Assembly (NCBI RefSeq): GCF_014651675.1 | Contig: NZ_BMXI01000005.1 | Coordinates: 124,001-188,000, forward strand | Length of the DNA stretch: 64,000 nt | Direction of reading: 5' to 3' | From: Roseibacillus persicicus | GTDB taxonomy: Bacteria; Verrucomicrobiota; Verrucomicrobiia; Verrucomicrobiales; Akkermansiaceae | Shown here: one piece after another, positions 52,080-59,886 of the stretch | Layout: each line of letters opens with the position of its first letter | How positions within the stretch are numbered: the first letter of the stretch is position 1 | The notes under the pieces: generated by a model | The model's input: the letters and a program-made list of their open reading frames with translations, nothing else | The model's database searches: none | What the model was told of the DNA's origin: nothing | Translations under genes and position numbers: made by a program

Positions 52080-53474
52080 CTAGACAGGCTGAAGGAACTT
52101 CTCGCGCTCGAGTTGCTCGGCGGATTTCACGACGTTGGCCTCGCTGGTTTCCGCAAGGAGCTCGTCGCGGTATTTCGCGATGATGGCTTCCACGGGCCAA
52201 GAGGAGGCTTCTCCAAAGGCGCAGATGGTGCGGCCGTCGATTTGGTAGGCGATGGACTCGAGGGTGTCGATGTCGTTGGGCGTTCCTTTGCCGGAGGCGA
52301 TGCGGTCGGAGACCTTTTTCATCCAGCCATTGCCTTCGCGACAAGGGGTGCACTGGCCACAGCTCTCGTGAGCGTAGAAGTGGTTGATGTTGTTGAGCAC
52401 CCAGGAAATCTTGCGTGAGTCGTCGAGCACGATCACTCCACCGGATCCGGCCATGGAGCCACAGGCCGCAAGGGTGTCGAAGTCCATCTGGATATCCCAA
52501 AAGTCGAGGTCCTTGGCATCGTCACCGCGCCCAATCTTGAAGGTCTCGTCGCAACGAAGAATCTTGGACGATGAGCCACCGGGGATGACCGCCTTGAACT
52601 CGCGTCCATCTTTGGGGCCTCCGCACATGTCGTAGAGCAACTCACGCATGGTGACTTTGCCCACTTCGACTTCAAAGTAGCCGGGCTTCTTGACGTCTCC
52701 AGAAACGCAAAGGATCCGGGTGCCGGTGTTGCGGGCAACGCCGAGCTTGGCATACTCGTCGCCTCCCATCTCGAGGATGTGCTTCACGTGGCAAAGAGAC
52801 TCGACATTGTTCACAATGGTGGGAGCCATGTAGAGGCCGAGGGCGGCGGGGAAATAGGGAGGTTTGATCCGTGGGTAAGGGCGCTTGCCCTCGAGGGATT
52901 CAATGAGGCCGGTCTCTTCGCCGCAAATGTAAGCGGCCGCTCCACGGTGAATGTGGATTTCGAGGTCGAAGCCGGAGCCCTGGATATTCTTGCCGAGGAA
53001 ACCCTTTTCGTGACACTCCGCGATCGCCTTTTCAATAATATGGGCGGCGGCGGGAAATTCTTCTCGAATGTAGATGTATGCAACGTGAGCGCCTACGGCG
53101 AAGGCGGAGATGATCATGCCTTCGAGGAGTTGATGCGGGTCCTGATGGACGATGTAGCGGTCCTTGAAGGTGCCGGGCTCGGACTCGTCGCAGTTGCAAA
53201 TGAGGTAGACGGGCTTGGTGTTGTTGGGCGGGATGAAGCCCCACTTTACGCCGGTCGGGAAGCCTGCTCCGCCTCGCCCACGCAGGCCTGACTTCTTGAC
53301 CTCATCGGTGATGGCTTTGGGCTCCATGGTGAGAGCCTTCTTCATCTGCTCATAGTAGCCGTCCTGCAAGGCGCGCTCCATGGAGGGATCCCAGTCGGAG
53401 CGGTCGATGTTGCGGAAGATGAGACGGTGCTCTTGCGCGAGAGGTTCTTTGCCTTCTTTGTATTGAATGGACAT
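52080..53474 (-). CDS. nuoF: NADH-quinone oxidoreductase subunit F
   Basis: A 464-residue subunit of complex I that binds NADH, FMN and the N3 cluster. SGLRGRGGAGFPTGVKWGFI is the NADH/FMN-binding glycine loop, CNCDESEPGTFKDRYIVHQD is the FMN site, and ESCGQCTPCREGNGWMKK with RTICAFGEA holds the four cysteines of the 4Fe-4S cluster. It passes electrons from NADH into the chain. The start is 5 bp after nuoE stops. It ends the nuo genes here; nuoG and the others are not in the window. Confidence 0.95.
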   Translation of the reverse strand: MSIQYKEGKEPLAQEHRLIFRNIDRSDWDPSMERALQDGYYEQMKKALTMEPKAITDEVKKSGLRGRGGAGFPTGVKWGFIPPNNTKPVYLICNCDESEPGTFKDRYIVHQDPHQLLEGMIISAFAVGAHVAYIYIREEFPAAAHIIEKAIAECHEKGFLGKNIQGSGFDLEIHIHRGAAAYICGEETGLIESLEGKRPYPRIKPPYFPAALGLYMAPTIVNNVESLCHVKHILEMGGDEYAKLGVARNTGTRILCVSGDVKKPGYFEVEVGKVTMRELLYDMCGGPKDGREFKAVIPGGSSSKILRCDETFKIGRGDDAKDLDFWDIQMDFDTLAACGSMAGSGGVIVLDDSRKISWVLNNINHFYAHESCGQCTPCREGNGWMKKVSDRIASGKGTPNDIDTLESIAYQIDGRTICAFGEASSWPVEAIIAKYRDELLAETSEANVVKSAEQLEREKFLQPV

Positions 53475-53479
53475 GGCAA

Positions 53480-54055
53480 TTAGGAATTAGAGGGATACTT
53501 GGCGAGGAGTTCGTTCGCCTTTTCGGCAGGAATGGCCTCGTGGAAATCATCATTGACGAGACACACAGGTCCCGTGCCACAGGAGGCGAGGCACTCGGCG
53601 AATTCGATCGAGTAATTCCCGCAGGGGGAGACTGCGATGGGATTCTCGTGCGTCGCTTGGTTGCGGTCGATCTTGGTGAGCTCGCAGAGCTTGTCCATGA
53701 GTTCGTAAGAGCCTGCCATCGCGCAGGAAAGGGTGCGGCAGACGCGAATATGGAATTTGCCGGGGGCGCTTTGGCGAAGACCGGGGTAAAAGGTGACCAC
53801 TTCGACGACCTTGATCGGTTCGATATCGAGCTTGCCGGCAACCCAATCAATGGACTCGGCGCTGATGTAGCCGAACTTGTGCTGAACATCATGCAAGAGC
53901 ATCAGAACGGCAGAACGCTTTTGATCTTCGGGGTAGTGGCTGATCCAGCGATCTGCCTTGGCGTTCAATTCGTCGTCGGCCGCGAAGGGAGGGAAGAATT
54001 TCGAGCCGGGGGTCTCCGGTGAAGCGATGTTTTTTTCGAGAATGCTATTGGACAT
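53480..54055 (-). CDS. nuoE: NADH-quinone oxidoreductase subunit E
   Basis: A 191-residue thioredoxin-fold subunit with a 2Fe-2S cluster, bound by CRTLSCAMAG and CLASCGTGPVC. RSAVLMLLHDVQHKFGYISA is the usual N-terminal helix, and VVEVVTFYPGLRQSAPGKFH follows. It docks on NuoF. The start is set at MSNSILEKN; an in-frame start 14 codons upstream would lie inside the left repeat of the inserted cassette. The cassette separates this gene from nuoD. Confidence 0.94.
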   Translation of the reverse strand: MSNSILEKNIASPETPGSKFFPPFAADDELNAKADRWISHYPEDQKRSAVLMLLHDVQHKFGYISAESIDWVAGKLDIEPIKVVEVVTFYPGLRQSAPGKFHIRVCRTLSCAMAGSYELMDKLCELTKIDRNQATHENPIAVSPCGNYSIEFAECLASCGTGPVCLVNDDFHEAIPAEKANELLAKYPSNS

Positions 54056-54067
54056 GGCAGTGTAAGT

Positions 54068-54544
54068 TTTTAGCCGCAAAAAGGACGCAAAATCCACAAA
54101 AAGGACGGACCGGCGTGGGAAAAATCAGAGGTCTTTGGAGAGGACGTATTTTTTGATTTGGAGCTTTGGATTTCCGAAGTTGATGAGGAGCCCGTGCTCT
54201 TTACGGGTGGCGCGCAGATAGCCAAGGAGTTGGGCCACATGTTCGTTCGTGAGGTTTTTGACGGCCTTGAGTTCGATGATGAGTTCGTTCTCGACGACAA
54301 GATCCATCTCCAGGTTACCCAATAGAAAATCGTCTTCATCAAAGACCTGAAGCTGACCTTGCTGGGTGACAGCGTAGCCTTGCTTGGTGAGTCGATGAGC
54401 GAGTCCATTTTCATAAATCTTTTCTTTAAGCCCATGTTTAAGAAAGCAATGGAGAGCGAAGGAGGTTTCTCTGACTCTGTCGCAGAGCTGAAAAATCTCC
54501 TGTTCCTTCATTTTTGCGGTTCTTGTGCATCTTTGCGGCTAAAA
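54068..54544. mobile_element. GxxExxY cassette with terminal inverted repeats, inserted between nuoD and nuoE
   Basis: The borders are TTTTAGCCGCAAA (54068-54080) and its exact complement TTTGCGGCTAAAA (54532-54544), a 13-bp perfect inverted repeat. Similarity continues inward: ACGCAAAATCCACAAAAA on the left corresponds to GCACAAGAACCGCAAAAA on the right when reversed. The 477-bp unit holds a single gene. It lies 9 bp after the nuoD stop and 12 bp before the nuoE start, so neither gene is damaged. No target duplication is evident and no transposase is encoded. The mobile nature is inferred from the repeats and from its location. Confidence 0.65.
54125..54511 (-). CDS. GxxExxY protein (PD-(D/E)XK nuclease fold)
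   Basis: A 128-residue protein of the GxxExxY family: GLKEKIYENGLAHRLTKQGY gives the name motif at residues 26-32. A PD-(D/E)XK-like core is visible in LGNLEMDLVVENELIIELKA (Asp70 and the E-L-K triad), followed by VAQLLGYLRATRKEHGLLIN and FGNPKLQIKKYV. The biochemical role is unknown. Members turn up as single genes between unrelated genes in many bacteria. Here it is flanked by inverted repeats inside the nuo operon and is transcribed in the same direction. Confidence 0.85.
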   Translation of the reverse strand: MKEQEIFQLCDRVRETSFALHCFLKHGLKEKIYENGLAHRLTKQGYAVTQQGQLQVFDEDDFLLGNLEMDLVVENELIIELKAVKNLTNEHVAQLLGYLRATRKEHGLLINFGNPKLQIKKYVLSKDL

Positions 54545-54553
54545 TCAAAAGGC

Positions 54554-55816
54554 TTAACGGTCGCACTCGCCCATCACGAAGTCCAGAGACCCGAGTATGG
54601 CGGGGATGTCTGAGACCATGTGGCCGGGGAGAAGCTCGTCGAGGAGGGAAAGGTTGATGAAGGACGGGCTGCGGATCTTGAGGCGATAGGGGACTCCTCC
54701 GCCTTTCGAGCAGATGTAAAAGCCCAGTTCGCCCTTCGGATTTTCCGCTCCGAAGTAGACTTCTCCCGCCGGGGCTTCGAGACCCTGGGTGGAGACGATA
54801 AAGTGGTGGATGAGTTCCTCCATGCTCATCAGGACGCGCTCTTTGTTGGGGAGGGTGCCCTTGGGGTCGATGAGGTTGATGGGGCCGGTGGGCATGGTGT
54901 CGAGCACCTGCCGGATGATGCGGATGGACTGGCGAACCTCTTCCATGCGGACTTGGTAACGGGCGTAGCAGTCGCCTTCGTCCGCGATGGGGACATCGAA
55001 GTCGTATTGCTCGTAACCCAGGTAAGGGTTGTCCTTCCGCAGGTCGCGGGGAACGCCGGAGGCGCGTAGGTTGGGGCCGGTGATGCCGTAGGAAATGGCG
55101 TCTTCCTTGGAGATGACGCCGATGTCGACCATGCGGCCCATGAAAATGCTGTTCTTGTCGAGGAGCTTGGAGACTTCGTCGAGGCTCTCTTCGAACTCAC
55201 CCAAACACTTGCGCAACTGCTCTTCGAAGCCTGGAGGCATATCGCGCAGCTGGCCGCCCACGCGGGTGTAGGAGGTGGTGAAGCGGGCCCCGGTGAGCTG
55301 CTCGCAGAGGTTGTAGATCTTTTCGCGCTCGGTGAAGGTGTAGAGGAAAACGGTCATCGCTCCCACGTCCATCGCGCAGACACCGATGCCCAAAAGGTGG
55401 GCGGAGATGCGGGCGAGCTCGCAACAGAGCACGCGCAGGGCCTGGCCACGGGGGGGCAGTTCCCAGCCCATCAGCTTCTCGACCGCACAGGCGTAAGCCA
55501 CGTTGTTGGCGAGGGGGGCGAGGTAGTCCAGCCGGTCGGTATAAGGGACGAACTGGTTGTAGTGCATGTTCTCGGCGATCTTTTCATCACCGCGATGGAG
55601 GAAACCCACGTCGGGGTCCGCCTTGGTAATGACCTCGCCGTCGAGTTCCAGGATCAGTCGCAACACCCCGTGGGTCGCCGGGTGGGACGGCCCCATGTTG
55701 AGAACCATTTTTTCGCCGAGGAGGTCTGTGGTCTCGGCCTGATAATCCTCAATTGCAGTAGCCGTGCGGGCTGCTGAATCGGGGGCCTCGTAAGTGGTGG
55801 TCGCGGAATCGCTCAT
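54554..55816 (-). CDS. nuoD: NADH-quinone oxidoreductase subunit D
   Basis: A 420-residue 49-kDa-type subunit that helps form the quinone pocket. NMGPSHPATHGVLRLILELD is the conserved quinone-binding loop, DVGFLHRGDEKIAENMHYNQ follows, and IPAILGSLDFVMGECDR is the typical C-terminus. The N-terminal 30 residues are variable. It is the first gene of this nuo segment; nuoA, B and C are not upstream on this strand, where the divergent cysteine synthase gene lies instead. The complex I genes are therefore split across the chromosome. Confidence 0.95.
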   Translation of the reverse strand: MSDSATTTYEAPDSAARTATAIEDYQAETTDLLGEKMVLNMGPSHPATHGVLRLILELDGEVITKADPDVGFLHRGDEKIAENMHYNQFVPYTDRLDYLAPLANNVAYACAVEKLMGWELPPRGQALRVLCCELARISAHLLGIGVCAMDVGAMTVFLYTFTEREKIYNLCEQLTGARFTTSYTRVGGQLRDMPPGFEEQLRKCLGEFEESLDEVSKLLDKNSIFMGRMVDIGVISKEDAISYGITGPNLRASGVPRDLRKDNPYLGYEQYDFDVPIADEGDCYARYQVRMEEVRQSIRIIRQVLDTMPTGPINLIDPKGTLPNKERVLMSMEELIHHFIVSTQGLEAPAGEVYFGAENPKGELGFYICSKGGGVPYRLKIRSPSFINLSLLDELLPGHMVSDIPAILGSLDFVMGECDR

Positions 55817-55863
55817 GCCTAATTTGCCTCAGAAATAAGGCCGCAAGACAGCCCGACTCGCAA

Positions 55864-55891
55864 GGACTTTGTGAAATTTTTCACAAAGTCC
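55864..55891. promoter_or_regulatory. 28-bp perfect palindrome between nuoD and the cysteine synthase gene
   Basis: Arms GGACTTTGTGAAA and TTTCACAAAGTCC are exact complements, 13 bp each, around TT. The site lies in the 187-bp space between two divergent genes, about 48 bp from the nuoD start. It could be an operator for a dimeric regulator or, on the nuoD side, a leader hairpin. No T run follows, so a terminator is less likely. Confidence 0.6.
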
Positions 55892-56003
55892 GTTGTCATG
55901 GTCTCTGGGGCGCGCTTGCAGGCAAAGTGAGCCGCACTGTCAGCAAACGAGTCTTTCACATTGCTTCCTCGACGAATAGGGAATCGGTTGTCACTATGCC
56001 TAT

Positions 56004-57014
56004 GTGAATTTGCCTTTTCCGAGTCCGTGTCCGCCGAATCAATTCTTAGCCCATCTGCCTCCGACTCCTTTGGTGCCGGTTCAGCTGGGGGAGGGGGAGC
56101 CGGTGATTTGGTGCAAGCTGGAATTTCTGAATCCTTCTGGATCGACCAAGGACCGGATCGCGCGGACCATCGTGACCAAGGCGTTGCGGAGGGGAGCCCT
56201 GCAGCGTGGGGACTTGGTAGTGGAGGCATCTTCGGGCTCGACCTCTATTTCGTTGGCCCAGACCTGTGCCCAGCTCGGGCTTCGCTTTCTGGCTTTCATC
56301 CCGTCTTCCGCAACCAACGAGCGAGCGTTGATGATTCGGGCATACGGGGGCGAGGTTCGGCGGGTTGAAGGAACGATGCCGGAGGTGATTGAGCAGGCGG
56401 CGGCCTTTGCGGAGCGCGAGGGTGCCTTTGCCGCTTGTCAGTTTGAGAATCCGGATAACACCGCAGCGCATTGTAATGAGACGGCGCGCGAAATACTAGC
56501 CCAGCTGCCTTATCACCGGGTGGATGCGGTGGTGTCCGGGGTCGGCACGGGGGGGAGTTTGGTGGGCTTGCACCAGGGATTGACCGCGGCGGGCTGTTCT
56601 CCCCTGGCGGTGGCGGCGATTCCCAAGTGCGGGGAGGGGATGCCGTCTTGTGTGGAGTGCTGCTCGCTTGAATTCTCGCGCAAGGTTCCGGGGGTGATTG
56701 ATGGCTGCTCGAAAATTTACAGCGATTGGAAGGAGACCAATCCTCAGTTGGTCGAGCTTCCGGTGGCTGATGGCGATTGCCTGGAAGTGACCAAGAAGCT
56801 TTGGAAGCTTGGCTTTCCGGTGGGGCCTTCCTCGGGGCTCAATCTGCAGGCGGCCTTGCGTTCTTTGGAATTGCTTCCGGAAAACTCAGTGGTGGTGACT
56901 GTCTTTCCCGATCGAATGGAGCGCTATTTCTCGCATCCGGTCTTTGCCCATCTGATGGTCGAGATGGCGGAGGAGAATGGAGTAACGGAGCCTGTCGAGG
57001 CGCTTTGCTGCTAG
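56004..57014 (+). CDS. PLP-dependent cysteine synthase family protein
   Basis: A 336-residue fold-type II PLP enzyme. Lys49 in FLNPSGSTKDR would bind PLP; ASSGSTSISLAQTCAQLGLR is the substrate loop and VSGVGTGGSLVGLHQGL the phosphate-binding glycine loop. PVGPSSGLNLQAALRSL is the C-terminal Ser region. It is close to CysK/CysM and cystathionine beta-synthase. It might make cysteine or a related amino acid. The start is a GTG; upstream ATG codons are out of frame. The C-terminus ends in two cysteines, which is unusual. Confidence 0.88.
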   Translation: MNLPFPSPCPPNQFLAHLPPTPLVPVQLGEGEPVIWCKLEFLNPSGSTKDRIARTIVTKALRRGALQRGDLVVEASSGSTSISLAQTCAQLGLRFLAFIPSSATNERALMIRAYGGEVRRVEGTMPEVIEQAAAFAEREGAFAACQFENPDNTAAHCNETAREILAQLPYHRVDAVVSGVGTGGSLVGLHQGLTAAGCSPLAVAAIPKCGEGMPSCVECCSLEFSRKVPGVIDGCSKIYSDWKETNPQLVELPVADGDCLEVTKKLWKLGFPVGPSSGLNLQAALRSLELLPENSVVVTVFPDRMERYFSHPVFAHLMVEMAEENGVTEPVEALCC

Positions 57015-57580
57015 ATGGGTATCACACCGCGATCCGAAGCGAGATAGGCCATGGCGTGGTCATGGGGTTCGGTCGGAACTTCGGGGAGCAATTGGGAGCC
57101 GTAGGTGACTCCGATGCTAGGGATCGTCGGGATAAGCGAGAGAAAGCGATCGTAGTAGCCCGCGCCATGGCCCAGACGATTTCCTCTTAGGTCAAAAGCC
57201 AGACCGGGGACGAGAATGAGGTCCAATACATCGGGGTCGACTGGGGGGTGAACCTGGGGGTTGGGCTCGAGAATTTTGAACGAACCTTCCTTCAAAGTGG
57301 TAGGCTCGGTCACCAGATGAAAGTGCATGTCTTCTTCGTCTTTGACTAGTGGGTAGCAGAGCTGCTTGTCAGGCAGGAGATTATGCAGAAGAGATAGGTC
57401 AGGCTCATAGGGAAGAGCTGAAAAGCTGGCGATATGGCGGGCGTTGGGAAACCGGCTCTTGATGTATTGGGAAAGATTGTGAACCAGCATCGCCGAACGG
57501 CTTTTGCGCTCTTCGGCTGGCACACGGTTGAGAGTGTTGCGAGCAAGGTTACGCAATTGTGATTTTGAGAGAGTTGTCAC
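57011..57580 (-). CDS. 5-formyltetrahydrofolate cyclo-ligase
   Basis: A 189-residue enzyme that turns 5-formyl-THF to 5,10-methenyl-THF with ATP. The diagnostic motif GNRLGHGAGYYDRFLSLIPT is present, preceded by DLILVPGLAFDL. The first residues (LSKSQLRNLARNTLNRVPAE) are the usual start. The gene is convergent with the cysteine synthase gene and its 3' end overlaps that gene by 4 bp. It is divergent from the short secreted protein gene next to it, with only 35 bp between starts. Confidence 0.9.
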   Translation of the reverse strand: MTTLSKSQLRNLARNTLNRVPAEERKSRSAMLVHNLSQYIKSRFPNARHIASFSALPYEPDLSLLHNLLPDKQLCYPLVKDEEDMHFHLVTEPTTLKEGSFKILEPNPQVHPPVDPDVLDLILVPGLAFDLRGNRLGHGAGYYDRFLSLIPTIPSIGVTYGSQLLPEVPTEPHDHAMAYLASDRGVIPI

Positions 57581-57615
57581 TTGGCGGAGCGGTCGTTTGA
57601 GCGCACACTCTTTTC

Positions 57616-58176
57616 ATGGCCCGCATTTGTATGCAAGCTCTGATATTGGTGTTGATGATGTTTTCTGTAGCAGCAGATCCTGTTGATGATCAACAGGTCC
57701 AGATAGCATACAAACCGCTGATAGTGAAAAAAAGTTTGTTTGGCGATTTCGCTATGTTGGCCCAAGAGCGGGACGAATATGCGACCACTTTGACCCGCTT
57801 TTCGATAGAGAGTGCCCATGCCAAGCCTACTGATAAGATAGTGATGGAGAGCGTGCGTAGGCTTATCGGATTGGCGCTCAATCTCTCACCGCGCAATCGC
57901 TCTGCTGTGGTCGCGAATCATCAGCTTGGTCGGGGGATTTTGCCCGAGAAAAAAAGTGCCGATTATTCGCGGCCCGTGTTTGCGCGGCTGCTTCTTACCC
58001 GAGGACGCCTTCTGAAAGAGCAAAAGGGCGAGGGGAATCAATTCGTGGGAGAGTGTTTTGTTGAACTGGCCGCAGAGCTGGATCCTCATAATGAGGATGC
58101 GGTCTACGAGTGTGAGTTGCAAAAGCTCGATGAACGCGAAGTGGATTGGAGCGTCTTCACCAGGCAGCCCGAGTAG
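57616..58176 (+). CDS. Short secreted protein of unknown function
   Basis: A 186-residue protein with a signal peptide MARICMQALILVLMMFSVAA. The mature part is helical; PRNRSAVVANHQLGRG and GECFVELAAELDPHNEDAVYE look like single TPR-like helices, which points to a binding role. It lies divergent from the cyclo-ligase gene. Its GC content is a little lower than its neighbours. No family can be named. Confidence 0.65.
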   Translation: MARICMQALILVLMMFSVAADPVDDQQVQIAYKPLIVKKSLFGDFAMLAQERDEYATTLTRFSIESAHAKPTDKIVMESVRRLIGLALNLSPRNRSAVVANHQLGRGILPEKKSADYSRPVFARLLLTRGRLLKEQKGEGNQFVGECFVELAAELDPHNEDAVYECELQKLDEREVDWSVFTRQPE

Positions 58177-58184
58177 CGGTGTTC

Positions 58185-58547
58185 TCACGAGCCGGTGAGG
58201 CGAAGGCCCAGCCATACTGCGAGGACGCCCGGGATGACTGAGGCGAGGATATTGATGAGCCCCAGTGAGGCTTCTCCACTCCGAATGAGCGACAAGCTAT
58301 CGTTGGAAAAGGTAGAGAAGGTGGTGAAGCCGCCCAGAAAGCCGACAATGAGCAGAGGGCCGAACCAATCGGGGGCGGACTTGCTCGCATGACCAGCGGC
58401 CAACCCGATGAGAAAGCAGCCTAGCAGGTTGCAGGTGAGGATTCCCCAGGGAAAGCGAATGCCAGCCCAATCGCTAATCGCTTTCGTCAGGGTGAAGCGG
58501 GCGACGGCGCCTAAACCCCCGCCGAGAAAGACGAGAAAGAGCTTCAC
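58185..58547 (-). CDS. crcB: Fluoride ion channel CrcB/Fluc
   Basis: A 120-residue four-helix protein that exports fluoride. VFLGGGLGAVARFTLTKAIS is the first helix, PWGILTCNLLGCFLIGLAAG holds the conserved Asn, and VGFLGGFTTFSTFSNDSLSL is the signature with the two Phe-box residues and the sodium site. Length is typical for a dual-topology dimer. It overlaps the trpF stop by 4 bp; no fluoride riboswitch was seen upstream of trpF. Confidence 0.93.
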   Translation of the reverse strand: MKLFLVFLGGGLGAVARFTLTKAISDWAGIRFPWGILTCNLLGCFLIGLAAGHASKSAPDWFGPLLIVGFLGGFTTFSTFSNDSLSLIRSGEASLGLINILASVIPGVLAVWLGLRLTGS

Positions 58548-59245
58548 GGGAGCGGGTTGGCGGTTTGGGTGGCGACGAGGAGTTGGGAGACTTTTTCAAA
58601 GTCCTTCACGCCCGGCGAGCTTTCCGCCCCCGAGGCCACATCGAGGCCGGCGGGACGCGTGAGGCGGAGGGCTTTGGCGGCATTCTCCGGGACGATTCCG
58701 CCCGCCAGCAGGACGGGAAGGGGCGAGGCCAGGCGGATGAATTCGCCGGCCTGTTCCCAATCGATCGTTTCGCCTGTGCCGCCATAGACACCCGGAGCAT
58801 GGGCATCGAGCAAGAGGGCCAGGGTTCCGGGATGGCTGGCCAATAGATTCTCATAGTGACCTACTACCGAGGGGAGGTGATCCGAGGATTGCAGGGAGAG
58901 CGCGCGAATGACTGGGACGTCTTGGGCTAACAATCCAATGAGTTCTTCATCGTCTTCGTCTCCGTGAAGCTGAACGAGATCGATCGCCTTGGCTGCCAGA
59001 AGGTCGGGGGCGAGTTGGCGGGCATTGTTGACGAACACTCCGACTCTGGCGATTTGTCCTCGGAGAGCGGGCAGGAATTCAAGGGCTTCGTCGGGCGAGC
59101 AATAGCGTTTTGATTTTGGCCAAAAATTGATGCCGATTGCGGGAACTTTTTTGTCGATGAGGCCTTGGGCATCAGTAGGAGAAGTGACGCCACAGATCTT
59201 GAGGGAAGGACTCGCGGGAGAGAGGAAGGCCTCGACAACGTTCAT
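58544..59245 (-). CDS. trpF: Phosphoribosylanthranilate isomerase
   Basis: A 233-residue TIM-barrel enzyme of tryptophan synthesis. KICGVTSPTDAQ carries the catalytic Cys, LVQLHGDEDDE the next strand, and LLLDAHAPGVYGGTGETIDW the catalytic Asp; VLLAGGIVPENAAKAL and GLDVASGAESSPGVKDFEKV are the phosphate-binding loops. It is not next to other trp genes. The tail of about ten residues is longer than usual. It is translationally coupled to crcB. Confidence 0.92.
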   Translation of the reverse strand: MNVVEAFLSPASPSLKICGVTSPTDAQGLIDKKVPAIGINFWPKSKRYCSPDEALEFLPALRGQIARVGVFVNNARQLAPDLLAAKAIDLVQLHGDEDDEELIGLLAQDVPVIRALSLQSSDHLPSVVGHYENLLASHPGTLALLLDAHAPGVYGGTGETIDWEQAGEFIRLASPLPVLLAGGIVPENAAKALRLTRPAGLDVASGAESSPGVKDFEKVSQLLVATQTANPLP

Positions 59246-59288
59246 GGAAGCAGGGTGGTTCCGAACGGGTGGAAATTCACTCTTTTTC

Positions 59289-59768
59289 TCAACTCGCCTT
59301 CAAGAAGCGGATGTGGTCCTTCTTGCCGGGGACCACCGAGTCGGATTCCGCGATGAGGACGAGATGGTCGTCGAGTTTGGAAAAGCGCAGAACAAACTTA
59401 TCGTCTGCGGAGCTGATGTGCAAAGTCGCGGGAGCGCGTCCGACACCGGGTTGGGAGGACCAGGCGATAGGGCCCTCGATGTGGCGATTGCCAATTACGA
59501 AGTTGGCGTGACCTCCTCCCCAAGCTTCCAGAGAGATTCCGGCGCGACGACCGGAGGTGCCCAGAGAATTGGAAACCAGTCCGGTAGAGCGCGGGCTCAG
59601 GACCCAGGAACCAACAATTTCGTTTTTCGAGACGGAATTGAGGAGGACGATATTTAATTCCGCGAACTGCGGCCCACCGTTCTCTTGCTGCAACTTGTCT
59701 CCATTGATGTAGGGGTAGACCATGTAGCCAGCCACGGCACATGGAGTAAAAAACATCAAGAATCGCAT
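59289..59768 (-). CDS. Exported protein of unknown function
   Basis: A 159-residue protein with a short N-terminal hydrophobic segment (MRFLMFFTPCAVAGYMVYPY) that is a signal or anchor. NEIVGSWVLSPRSTGLVSNS suggests a lipocalin-like strand, and SADDKFVLRFSKLDDHLVLI further beta strands. No family is recognised. It is on the same strand as trpF, 43 bp upstream, and divergent from uvrA. Confidence 0.6.
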   Translation of the reverse strand: MRFLMFFTPCAVAGYMVYPYINGDKLQQENGGPQFAELNIVLLNSVSKNEIVGSWVLSPRSTGLVSNSLGTSGRRAGISLEAWGGGHANFVIGNRHIEGPIAWSSQPGVGRAPATLHISSADDKFVLRFSKLDDHLVLIAESDSVVPGKKDHIRFLKAS

Positions 59769-59886
59769 CGCAATCAGGGGGGGATTTCATTGTTTTTCTC
59801 CTAATTTCTTTGTTAAGACAAGAGAATATTTTGACTATGTTGAATTTCTTTGTCTTCCGAATGTTTGATTTTGGCTTGTGGGAGCA

